From: Zelopaecilomyces penicillatus
Lineage: Eukaryota > Ascomycota > Sordariomycetes > Hypocreales > Pseudodiploosporaceae
Reading direction: 5' to 3'
DNA length: 64,000 nucleotides
Assembly: GCA_005765155.1 (NCBI GenBank)
Contig: VCCP01000007.1
Coordinates: 1,505,501 to 1,569,500 of the forward strand
Shown here: piece by piece, positions 54,605-64,000 of the stretch
How positions within the stretch are numbered: position 1 is the first letter of the stretch
How the letters are laid out: each line of letters opens with the position of its first letter
The notes under the pieces: generated by a model
Told to the model about the DNA's origin: nothing
Seen by the model: only the letters and a program-made list of their open reading frames with translations
Databases searched by the model: none
Translations under genes and position numbers: made by a program

Positions 54605-57600
54605 ATGGAAACACTACGCCTCAAACCCCGCCAACCAGTGACCGACGATGTTGAGAACTGGGATGACGATGAAGACTTCATGATGGAGGGCGATGAGCTG
54701 AGTTTACGATCCTCTGCAGCCACTACCAACGCAACTCCGCGTCGTCGCGATTCCACCTCATCACATATATCACTACGCTCCGACCTTGACTCATGGCATG
54801 GAGAGGAGCAGCAAGTCCACATTCCCGACGATGACGAGCGTTCAACTTTGGATGCCATAGCTGCGGCTGAGAGCGCTGGAATCCCTTTACCGAAAAATGT
54901 TCCCTCTTCTGCCTTATTAGGAGGCACGATTAAGAGACTAGGAGGGAGAAAAATACGGAAGATAATCCAAGAGGACTGGGAAAACGACCTCGAGCTGCCA
55001 GATAATTCACAAGGCCTCAAAATGAAACCACAAGGACAGACCGACTTCCCAGATGCCCTTCGTCAAGTTAGTGGCGGCTCAATCCAGAGTAGCCCGACCA
55101 AGACCATCAAGTTAGCGCCCTCTCGACCTCTAAGCAGCCGGAGAACCTCGCTTCAGTCCAATGTCAGCGCACTTTCATCAGCCCTCAGCCTGGATAAGTT
55201 CAGAGATACTGAAGATGATGACGATTTCTTTGGTGATGGGAGCGATACCATTAAGGTATCTAAGAGTCGACCACTAGTGAAACCTGTGTCTTTCATCACG
55301 CCTCCAACTCCAAAGTCAGCTGAAGTTGAAGATGATTTCGAAAAGGACTTGGAATTGCCATCTGATGGCAAGTTGAAGCTCTCAACCAGAAAAGACATCC
55401 CCAAGACACCTTCATCACAGACTGATGATTTGGATTGGGGCGAAGGCAGTCTTGGTACTAGATATGGCGGTACTCGACGCGAAGGCCGATCCAACAGAAG
55501 CTCTTCGGCATCAGCCTTGAGCCCAAGCGTGTCCAGCTCTTTCACGGCAGAGAGCGAGGATGAAACATTTGAAGGTCTTGTTCTACCCCCTGGCCCTGTC
55601 AATTTCAAGGAGAGACTCCATCACCGAAAAAAGAGCCCACAGCCAGAGCGAATCATCGAGGAGCCTGTGGCGCCGCTCAAGAAGGCTGCCCCTGCCGAAG
55701 CAGACCGTCAAGACTTTCTCGAGGGTCTTGACATTGGAGATGGAAATGTATTTGAGTCAGGCAAACTGACACTTCATCGAAACATCAAAATCAAGGATCA
55801 ACGTCCCGCCAGCCCGACTCGCCCCAAGACAGCCATATCCTTGACTTTTACAAACAAACCCCCTACAGTTCAAACACGTATCCCCAGACTTAGTCATGAG
55901 AGGTCGCACTCGACGGCCCTCGAACCTGTTTCTGAGAGTGGCGGACCTATTCCTCAAAGATTTCGCCGTTCGCAGTCTCGTTTGGGACACTCGGCGCAGT
56001 CATCAGTCACAAGTCTTCCCACTCCCACAACACCCTCCTCTAATCAATCACTGCCTCCATCAACGCCACGACGAAGAGAGGTTGGTAACAGATCCTCCTT
56101 CTCCTCGCTTCGAAACGAGCCCTCTACAACCAATGCACAGCTTCTTAGGCAAAAGCGCTCTTTGCCAGCAGTTAGGGCTGCCAATTCCCCCGCTAAGCCA
56201 GCTACCAGAACTGATCGTCCTCCATCAAGGACAGATAGCAGTCGCCCCCAGTCTGGAACTAGGCCAAAGACTCCTGTTGAACAACACCGAGCGTATAACA
56301 TGAGCAGTCCGGCACAAGCGAGGAAAAACTCGGTTCCCTTCTTACCATCATCGGGATCGTCTCAGTCTCAGCCACAACATGCAGGCTCTAAAACCTTGCG
56401 GCAATTTCGTCGACAGGATTCAGACAATTCTATTGATGTACGACCTATTTCTCGTTCATTCTCAAGATCGGGTATTAGGTCACCTAGCCCTCACCGATAT
56501 AAGGTCGCAGCGGATACTTGGGAGCGGTTGAGTAGACCCAAGAACCGGAAGAACTTTGGCGAGGGCCACGAGCTGGATGGCTTTGATGACTTGCCAACCT
56601 CTAAAGAGACGGAGAATCGTTACTTGAAGAATCCCATCACCAGCGGACCTAAGGCTGCGTTGCGCAGAGTTTATCAAAACATTCTGCCTGATAGGACATG
56701 TACACCCTCACCGTGGAGTCCACACTTCCCAGCAAGAAACACACCAACCCCAAGTTTTGCCCGAGATACGGCAGCGAGTCGAAGAGCCCGTGAGACGTCA
56801 TTGGCGCACCGGGCACCTAGTGGTGGCCCTCTTGCATCAGTCGCGGCTCAAAGAGGCGCCCCTCTTTCAACGCGCAGTAATGTAAACCAGCCTCATTTGC
56901 CACAGCCATCAATTCGCTCAAAGAAGCCATCCAAACGACCCAAGCAGCTGAAACCACATCTTATTGCCAATCTGAATCCTGGCAAAGAGTCTAAGAGTGA
57001 GTAGTTCAATGCCATAATTTCAAAGCCATAGTCAAACGCTAACATTTTTGCAGCTGTTAATGGCATGTTTTATAACGCCGATACGTATCGTTGGGAGGGG
57101 AATGAAAACGCGCTGAACGCATTTGAGGCTCCCGTTTCCACGCCGTCGACATCATCCGTTCTCCCTCACATGAGTAGAGAAAAGGAAATGACCACACCCA
57201 GACCTGCCTTGATCACCAACTTCAGCGCGACCAAAGGCGTGCAGGTAGTGGGCGGCATGGTATTTGATCCTCAGAATATGTGCTGGCTAAAGTTGGGACC
57301 TCAGAGTGTTGCCAAGTCTGAAGCAAGCGACAGCATGGAGGGTTTCAATGCCCTGGATGACGAAGAAGATGTGTTCAAGGATATCCCAGACCTTGAAGAT
57401 AACCCCGCCGAGGAAGAGCGCTGTGAGGGTCGTACCAGCGACATTAAGGATGACTGGCTGGTCGGAGAGGAATTTGATGTGGGTCCTGAGTTCATCCGAC
57501 GACAACGTGAAGAGGAGGACCGCTGGAGGAAGAAGTGTGAGAAGTGGGTTAGCCATGGGACCCGAGATCGCGACGCCTGGAGATGGACCATCCGCGAGCT

Positions 57601-57631
57601 CGTTTCCCAGTTTGACGACCTGCCAATGTGA
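54605..57631 (+). CDS. BYR4: BYR4-like subunit of the septation-initiation GAP
   Basis: Two exons, 54605-56996 and 57054-57631; 989 residues. The start, METLRLKPRQPVTDDVENWD, and the repeated DWENDLELP/DDFEKDLELP/DDLDWGEGSLG elements are a BYR4 signature. Long Ser/Pro/Arg-rich, probably phosphorylated segments fill the middle (about 130-700). The C-terminus (GMFYNADTYRWEGNENALNA, GGMVFDPQNMCWLKL, WLVGEEFDVGPEFI) is conserved. In fission yeast, Byr4 acts with Cdc16 as the two-component GAP for the GTPase Spg1 at the spindle pole body and holds back septation. A partner BUB2/Cdc16 gene is not in this window. The same role is inferred here and fits the filamentous-fungal septation pathway. Confidence 0.88.
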
Positions 57632-58696
57632 AGCAAGCATTGGCACTACTTTGCTTTAATACGGGCATTTTTTCGGTAATCAAGGATAATGCTTCGGAGT
57701 TGCAGATTTTGCAAGCATTCATCATCATCATTTCAGGGATGGAACTTTTTATTATACAAAAGGATTAATGAGGACGGTTAGGAAACATGGTTTGTTTGGG
57801 TTTTTGTTTTGACAGATGGATTGTCTTTTTTTACCAGCGTGGATAGCTTTTTGTGCGTTTGATTGGTTTCACTTTTGGGCATTCTCACTTTTGAGGATGC
57901 ATTATTTTTTGATGGCGTGTTTTGGGACATTGCGAATAGAGAAAAAAACGGGAGCCGGGGGGTTTGCCTTTGGCACCGGCAGGTTAACGATTTGATGATA
58001 GAAATGCCGATATGATACTTTTGATTCCCCTTAAAGTCTACGCACCGGATACGTTCAGCTGTAAAATGATGATTTGTGAGAATGTGTTGTATAAGATTTG
58101 AAAGTCGGCGACAGGGAGAAGGCAAATTGGAGGCACGTCATGTTATTGACTTTATACATCAGAGCCAACGGGTTGAAGGTTTACGAGAGGGACGCAATTT
58201 AACGGCAATCGAGAAATTAACTATGAGACCACTGTGTCTCCAGTTTCCGTCATCGACTCTGCTTGATATGCAGTTGTCTTGGTCTGGAAGCGAGACATTC
58301 GCAGGTTTCTCTTGAAGGCCCTGGCATCCAGCCCCACGTGATTGATCGATTGCTCATCGAAACATCCCACCTATGCCCCACTAGCCGAACCTCCAACACA
58401 GCTCTCTCGCCCGTCGAGGAACCCCAAACACCACTAATTATTACTCGACTACATCCAAACAGCTGCTTGGTCTTCCACTCTCGCCCTAGAAGAACCAAAC
58501 ATATCGACCAAGAACTAGAGACCGCTCAATCAAAACCCGGAACGAAACGTCTTTTGTCACTCCCGTCGAGCAATCTTCCGCTTTCCCCCATCTGTGGCCA
58601 ACCCCCCCTCCCCCCTCCTCGCCTCTCTACCACCACCCCACCTTCAGACTTTGGAAACAACCTACCTAGTCAAGACACCCATTTCTTTCCATCGCC
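57632..58696. other. Intergenic between BYR4 and GET5 genes
   Basis: The BYR4 3' region and GET5 promoter (C/CT-rich at 58590-58640). T- and A-rich near 57780-57960. No gene recognised. Confidence 0.65.
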
Positions 58697-59442
58697 ATGA
58701 CGGAAGGAGCTTTCGCCAGAACGTTCCTCACGTCGCTGGATTCGCGCCCCATCAAGCTTTCTGCAGACCATGTCGAGGATCCCAAGAACTTCCCGGGCCG
58801 GCCGCCTGTAAGTTTGCCCCGCCTCCATTGTCATCATCCCACCCCACCAACACGCCCTCTACAATAAATGAGATGTGGTAGTTTTTACTTTCGATGTATG
58901 CGTTTTTACGTTTCGTCTTTGGTCTGACCTGTTTTTAGTATATCCTCCCCCGGATGCCAAAGGCCATGAACAGGCCGCTGAACCTTGCACCGGGTCAAGA
59001 GCGAAGCATCACCGTCACACTTAGGTCGTTGCGCAACCCGCCCCTCGACATCAAACTCACGTCACAACCACTCAACACCGCCATCTTGGATATCAAAAAT
59101 ACGGTTTCGGGACAGACGAGGATACCACTGGATAAGATCAAGATTTTGCACAACAAGCGGCCCGTTCAGGATAGCAAGGTGCTCAAGGAGATTATTGGCG
59201 AGACGGATATGCTAGTGGATTTCTCAATTATGGTGATTGGTGGTGCCGCTGCCATTGTTCCCGAGAAGGTCCCCGAGGTCTCCACGAACAACCCTGCGCA
59301 GAGCGTTTTGGGACCAGAGTCAGAGGTCTTCTGGACGGATCTTACTGGTTTTCTCACGCAGAGGCTCAAGGATCAAGCTCAAGGAGAGGAGCTCTCAAGA
59401 TTGTTCAAGTCAACATGGAATGCAAGTCATACAGAATCATGA
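58697..59442 (+). CDS. GET5: GET5-like ubiquitin-domain protein
   Basis: Two exons, 58697-58807 and 58939-59442; 204 residues. An N-terminal region (MTEGAFARTFLTSLDSRP, YILPRMPKAMNRPL) is the fungal GET5 N-domain that contacts GET4. A ubiquitin-like domain covers about 59-130 (ITVTLRSLRNPPLDIKL, KIKILHNKRPVQDSKVL). A short C-terminal helical segment (about 160-198, FWTDLTGFLTQRLKDQAQGE) resembles the GET5 dimerisation domain. With GET4 it forms the sorting complex that hands tail-anchored proteins to GET3 for insertion in the ER. S. pombe relatives were first called a medial-ring component (Blt1-type N-domain), so a septum link is possible. No GET4 or GET3 lies nearby. Confidence 0.8.
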
Positions 59443-59660
59443 TACGGTAGCACGAGACCATAAAATTCATATCTCCGCAAGGTCTCATTGATATTTTACT
59501 ATCAGGGGTGCATTCCAACTCCAATATATGACCTTGTTTCCTTGAGAACTGTCCATTATATCAACAGCGCTTGTATTTCTCGGAAGTTCATGTCTCAGCC
59601 CCAAGTCTCCATTCTTTTTCATTACTGATGTTACTCCTTGTACTGTTGAAAGCTGAACGA

Positions 59661-60463
59661 TTAGACGTTCATCTTCGCTCTGACGGCCTGCAGAACTGAG
59701 TCATATTCGAGGTCATCGGAGTCGTTAGCCTGAATCTCGTATGCGAAACCCTCAAGGCTTCGCTTCAGAGCTTCCTTCGATGAGGCATAGATCATCTTGG
59801 CCTGTGCATATGTTAGCCCATGGTTCTAGTGGCAATATAGTTTGACCTTGGTAGACATACGTGAACACCGGCATCATCAGGAGACCAAGCAATCAGAATA
59901 ATCTTGCTTCTGTAAAAATATTTAGTATTCAGCACAGCACGGGTATGCGGTTTATTGGGTTGCATACACGTCTCTACCATCATAGTTGAAGGCAAAGTCA
60001 TAAACAGCGTATCGGGGGCCCTTGCCAACAGCACCCTAGTCACTGGTTAGTCCAGTCACGCAGGCCATCGGGAGACAGGTGTGGAAATTGGTAAACAAAC
60101 AGTCTTGCTGGTGGATGTGGCATTAAGAAGCTTTTGACGGAAGCTCTCCCAATCGTTATCGGCCTCCGAGTGCTCAACTTGGATTTCCGAATAGTCGTTG
60201 GATAGCTTGAAAATGACGTATCTCACAAGTCGTGACTTGTCATTGCTTCGCTTCAGCTTCTGGAACTCCTCAGAGACCTGCGGCGAGACCTTGGCACTGT
60301 CGTGAGACGGATGAGTATCATATCTGCGTATTCGGTGTGTAATGGATGAGAATTATGGCATGTACGAACCCAGATTGAGACTGTAAGTGAGAAAATAAGG
60401 TTAGTCCTAAACGTTGCGAAATTGCAAACTTTTTGCTTGGCCAGAGACGTGGGAACCTACCAT
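59661..60463 (-). CDS. COF1: Cofilin, actin-depolymerising factor
   Basis: Six exons, 60463-60461 (ATG alone), 60380-60370 (11 nt), 60296-60101, 60035-59968, 59909-59861 and 59801-59661; 155 residues. The N-terminus MSQSGAKVSPQVSEEFQKLK, the serine after Met (phosphorylation site in animals), then RLVRYVIFKLSNDYSEIQVE, VGKGPRYAVYDFAFNYDGRD, SKIILIAWSPDDAG and AKMIYASSKEALKRSLEG are typical ADF/cofilin. The basic helix KMIYASSKEALKR binds actin. It severs and depolymerises filaments in the cytosol, needed for polar growth and cytokinesis. The third-exon acceptor could also be a CAG at 60324-60326 (exon start 60323), adding nine residues in frame. Such ATG-only first exons would be missed by ORF scanning. 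Confidence 0.93.
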
Positions 60464-60986
60464 GGCTGTGAATTGATGTGTGTTGTTCGTTAAAGGAGTC
60501 GAACTGAAGGAGGGGTTTGTGTTGCGGTGGTGACGTGCTATGAGAGCTTGTGAGTATACAACCCCCTACGGCGTGAGATGGAACAACTAGAGCCTCTCCC
60601 TGCTATGCCAAGCGCCTGAGATGCCACATGGTGCAAAGAGAAGATGGCGCGGACATACCGATGAAAAGGCGCGACCTTACAGCTCTCGATGTGTATTTTG
60701 GTGATGCGATTTAAAAAAGCAACAGTTTGCTGGCCAAGGGAACAGCTGGGAATTGGGGCGGTTCAGAGAGGCGGGGTGCTCGGCGGAGGGGGGGAAAAGC
60801 TGTCCAGTCTTTAACATCTAACAGGTGGGGTTCCAGGCTACTGCTTCACACTCCCAGGTGCATCCACGTGACCCAGGCAGCTTCGAAAGGTTGAAGGGAT
60901 TGGGGGGCTCATTACGCAGCTGCCTCGGTTTTAGGCAACTCTGACAAGGGGGCGCGAGACTGGAAATACCATGGATTCAGCACATA
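60464..60986. other. Divergent promoter between cofilin and FYV6-like genes
   Basis: Head-to-head promoters, purine- and G-rich near 60760-60800. Nothing else seen. Confidence 0.65.
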
Positions 60987-61896
60987 ATGAAGCCTTCCTC
61001 CCTTAACGTTTCATCGGGGCAATGCCAGGCACCAGGCACAGAGAGTGGGGGAGAACAAAGTCTGTATCATGTTCTTCAGGCTAATAAAGGTTTGTGAATC
61101 TCCCATTTTATTCCCTGAGCAAGGTACAGAGTAGAACTTATTGCAATATGCATATGCATATGTATATGTTTATGTATGTGTGTGTAAGAAGTATGAATTT
61201 GTGTAAATACATATGAGTGAGAGAAACAGAGAAAGGGGAACAAAGGAGAAAAACAGCACGAAAAAGATATCATACATTTTTTATCATTTCACTTTGCTGA
61301 CATGTGGACTGAGTTTTTTATGTGTTGCAGCGGCGAAACAAGCCGCATTTGAAGAGGCAGCCAAGCTCTCGAACCAATTTCGGCCACTGGACGACGATGA
61401 AATTGAGTTCCTCGACGACGTGCGGGCGAAGCAGCGTAACGAAGAGGAGCGTGTGAAGCGCGAGACGGAGGAGGGCCTCCGGGCGTTTCGGGAGCGGCAG
61501 AAGACTGGCGCCTCTGGTGACGGCATAGTTCCTGTGGCATCATCTCTGGAGCCTACGACAGCAGATGTGGAGCGGGAAGGGGGTGGGAAAGGTGATGGCG
61601 AAGGAGAGGAATGGACGGTGGGGGGCAGGAAGAGGAAGAGGGCGAAGGAGAGGGAGGTGGTGAAAGGGCTGAAGAGGAAGACGAGTGAGGGTGGCTGTGG
61701 TGAGAGTTTGGAAGCTAGGGTTGATGATGAGAAGAAGAAAGAAGAGCCTGACGATGCAGAGGTGACATCGATATCTAAAACAGCGGGTGAGGATGAGAAG
61801 AACAAGCGTCCACAGGGCCAGCAGGAGGTCAAGAAGCAGGAGAGCAAGGGTCTTGGCCTTGTAGACTATGGATCTGATGATAGCGATGACGATTGA
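60987..61896 (+). CDS. FYV6 / NIP30 (PSME3IP1) N-domain protein
   Basis: Two exons, 60987-61089 and 61331-61896, with a 241-bp intron (donor GTTTGT, branch CTGAC, acceptor TTGCAG); 222 residues. Exon 1 gives MKPSSLNVSSGQ and ends SLYHVLQANK. Exon 2 begins AAKQAAFEEAAKLSNQFRPL, DDDEIEFLDDVRAKQR, all hallmarks of the NIP30/FAM192A N-terminal domain. In yeast, Fyv6 is a second-step splicing factor; the human protein binds the PA28-gamma proteasome activator. A nuclear basic patch, GRKRKRAK, and an acidic end, LVDYGSDDSDDD, follow. The segment between the start and SLYHVLQ looks shorter than in relatives as I recall them, so the true exon 1 may be longer or preceded by another exon. The intron contains a CATATG/TATG microsatellite. 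Confidence 0.78.
61146..61184. repeat. CATATG/TATG microsatellite in the FYV6 intron
   Basis: Repeated GCATAT/GTATAT units followed by TATG and TGTG units, inside the intron of the FYV6-like gene. Confidence 0.7.
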
Positions 61897-63288
61897 AGGT
61901 TACAATTGACATATATATTATGACAAGACACATTCTATATTCTCTGTCTTGTCAGCACATCAACTTTCTAGAATTCCATCTAGATGAAGACAGACAATAG
62001 TATATCTTAGATGTGAGCTTTGGATAATCCAACTACAAATGTTTTGTATTAAGTTGTTTGTTTCTCATATTCTTCATGTCGCTGATCTGTGATTTTGCGC
62101 GAACAGCCCCAAATATGTTGTAAATTGGAGTGATGAGATACCTAGGTATGTTGAAATATGCCAGTACTGGTGCGGCAAACTGGCAGCATTACTATATCGG
62201 TTGTTTCCTATATCTTTTGGGAACATACCTACCCTTATATATTATAATTATTAAAGGAAAATCGCCTTCGGGCCCGAAGTTGAAGTTTGAAAAGCGACTA
62301 GCTAGCCAGAGAGTGGCGTGACAGCAGGATGACACAAATCTTTTAGGCTGGACCGAATCTTAATTAAGTGCTCATACGTTCGATTCCAGGACGAGTGGTC
62401 TCTTTCTTGGTTTAAAACACTTTGTAGTGACAATGCTCTACGCCGTCTTGAGTTGTGATCATTTCAGACGTATCCTTTAGCACCAAATATGGAAATAGGT
62501 ATTATTAGAGGAAAGATCTCTTGAAGAGGGTGGCACCCGTCTTAAAGGGATGCCCCTAGTTGAGTTAGTGTCTTGTGGACCAAGTACACTTATAGACTAG
62601 TGCCTGCGGGCAGACAAGGACCAAAAACGACACCATTTTTCTTACATCTTCTACCGAGTCGTAGGCTAGAACCTGAGACTAACATGTTTTGTCCCGTCTA
62701 TATCCCTTAATATTCTATAGCAACGTTGGCAAGATGTTTTAAATGTTTAAACCGTTATTTTTTAAGTTTCAACACCCAGTCGCTCTCATCATTATATTAC
62801 CTCGACAGAACAGGACTACCTCGATGTGTCTGAATGGACATCTTTGCATGCTATACTAGGTAGTCAGCGCCGAAGATGGTGTACTCTAGATTTGAGTGAA
62901 AGCAGTGCTTTTAGATCATTCTCTTTCATGTTCTTTAGATCCTCTATTTTGTCTTTTAATTCTCATAAAGGTGGGTATATGAATTGCCCTTCTATGCAAA
63001 ATTTTGCTTCTAATGAGGTGATTTCCGTTCCGCCTTCCGTTATTTAGACAATGCATGAATAATAGACAGGTAGCCAGTAGTAGTAGTTAGTAGTGATGTA
63101 CAAACACCAGGATGAATGGGCATTACATGGCAACCGTCATCCCGGTGATGTGATTGGTGGTAGTACATTTTGATGCATCTTTCCCCATGCTCCTTATACG
63201 CCTTCCGCCCTACTCCCCGTTTTCATTATCCGTTGTGAAAGTATCTATACAAGAAAAGATAGGCTGAGTACCAACAATGATGATAACA
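61897..63288. other. Intergenic between convergent FYV6-like and TIM54 genes
   Basis: About 1.4 kb of AT-rich sequence holding both 3' UTRs. No gene, tRNA or repeat array was recognised. A TTCGATTCC motif near 62390 lacks the paired stem of a tRNA T-arm. Confidence 0.6.
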
Positions 63289-64000
63289 TTATTCGTCGTT
63301 CAGATTGCCAACATTGGGGCCCTGCGGTTTACTTTCAAAAAAGCTCAGGCCCCAGTTGCCTAGGCTCCTCAATGTGCCCTTGGTCCATCCCTCAATTTCC
63401 CGTTCTGGGACGACAATCTTGGCCGCCCGGGCCTCGTCCTCTGGCAGTATCTCAAACCGGCGCATTCGCTCAACGATGCGCGAGTCCATGGCCAGCGGCG
63501 ACACCCAGATCCTCTCCTTGGGCGGCTTGGTGGCCGCCGTGGGGTCCTTAGCGAGTTCCTCAGCCGTGGGGGGCTCCTCTTCCTTCCAAACTGAATTTGG
63601 CCAATCATTCTCTTCATGTTGCAGGATAAGCTGCTGCTCATACTGGCCGTCAGCCTCACGCCAATCGCGCGAGGCAGCAAAGCATACTGCGGCGACCTCG
63701 CGACCAATCTCGTCAGCGAGCTTGCGGCGGTTGAAGAATCGACCAAGGCGAACAAACGTGTGACGGAAGCCTAGGCGATGTGGGAAGGCAATGACGTTGG
63801 ATGGCGCGAACTCAATGGGGGCATGAGCAGGGAGACTCGCCGAAGAGTAGTCCTCAGGAGAGATGTGTGGAGGAGGCTGGGGTGGTCGGCTGGGTTTCTC
63901 AGGTTTCTTTTCCTCCTCGGGCTTCTTCTCTGCTTCTGACTTTTCCCCCTCGGAAGTTTCAGCCGCTGAGTTCTCGGTTGTTGATTTCAGTTCAGGGACG
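63289..64000 (-). CDS. TIM54: TIM54, inner-membrane TIM22 translocase subunit (5' end outside window)
   Basis: C-terminal 236 residues, continuing past the right edge; no intron in this part. It opens with a Glu/Lys/Pro-rich linker and then has RPPQPPPHISPEDYSSASLP, IAFPHRLGFRHTFVRLGRFF and NRRKLADEIGREVAAVCFAA, WREADGQYEQQ and EENDWPNSVWK, all typical of fungal TIM54. In yeast, Tim54 is in the TIM22 complex of the mitochondrial inner membrane, which inserts carrier proteins, and also supports Yme1 assembly. The N-terminal membrane segment and start lie beyond 64000. The last Met in frame (63504) is internal. Confidence 0.85.
   Translation of the reverse strand, partial: VPELKSTTENSAAETSEGEKSEAEKKPEEEKKPEKPSRPPQPPPHISPEDYSSASLPAHAPIEFAPSNVIAFPHRLGFRHTFVRLGRFFNRRKLADEIGREVAAVCFAASRDWREADGQYEQQLILQHEENDWPNSVWKEEEPPTAEELAKDPTAATKPPKERIWVSPLAMDSRIVERMRRFEILPEDEARAAKIVVPEREIEGWTKGTLRSLGNWGLSFFESKPQGPNVGNLNDE

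Noticed and set aside
61284..61847. 187-codon minus-strand frame opposite the FYV6-like gene
   Set aside because: An antisense shadow of a highly charged coding exon; Ser/Phe-rich with no domain.
62385..62400. Possible tRNA B-box (GTTCGATTCC)
   Set aside because: The flanking bases do not form a T-arm stem, and no A-box or acceptor stem is found at tRNA spacing.

Overview
The window is nuclear DNA from a filamentous ascomycete, most likely a sordariomycete of the Hypocreales type. The evidence is the short introns (about 50-110 bp, GTANGT-like donors, CTAAC/CTGAC-like branch sites), proteins with fungus-specific architectures (SOK1/TCP11, UDS1, BYR4, the KPWE peroxin, GET5), the nuclear mitochondrial-protein genes, and the moderate GC content with pyrimidine-rich promoters. 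The species cannot be named from this sequence alone.

Layout. Positions 1-14186 hold no gene I can support; this is about 14 kb of simple repeats, homopolymer runs and small inverted repeats. From 14187 rightward the region is ordinary and gene-dense: SOK1/TCP11 (+), UDS1 coiled-coil protein (-), DSC2/UBAC2-like rhomboid protein (-), a nine-exon TDT/malate-type transporter (+), mitochondrial PP2C PTC5 (-), a KPWE-motif peroxin (PEX39/PEX14-like, +), a Pumilio protein (-), mitoribosomal mS33 (-), RNase III (+), ATG37-like acyl-CoA-binding protein (+), an unrecognised protein with a 57-bp tandem repeat at its 3' end (+), complex I 75-78 kDa subunit (-), SelO/FMP40 (-), an aldo-keto reductase (+), XRCC4/LIF1 (-), BYR4 (+), GET5 (+), cofilin (-), FYV6/NIP30 (+) and the C-terminal part of TIM54 (-, runs off the right edge).

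The genes are independent eukaryotic transcription units, not an operon or a biosynthetic cluster. Several share themes: mitochondria (PTC5, mS33, complex I subunit, SelO, TIM54), peroxisomes (PEX39-like, ATG37), septation and actin (UDS1, BYR4, cofilin) and ER membrane insertion or quality control (GET5, DSC2-like). No secondary-metabolite cluster, transposon, CRISPR array, tRNA or rRNA gene was recognised. Gene models were reassembled by hand from splice signals and conserved protein sequence. Many contain very small exons (3, 8, 11, 15, 16, 24 and 26 nt) that ORF-based calling would miss.

The most interesting non-coding signals are a self-complementary ATTGCCAG/CTGGCAAT repeat cluster just downstream of the RNase III gene, the in-frame tandem repeat that is reached only by splicing past a stop codon (43353-43457), and the 14-kb gene-free block with palindromes and overlapping hairpins. 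No clearly new multi-gene system was found.
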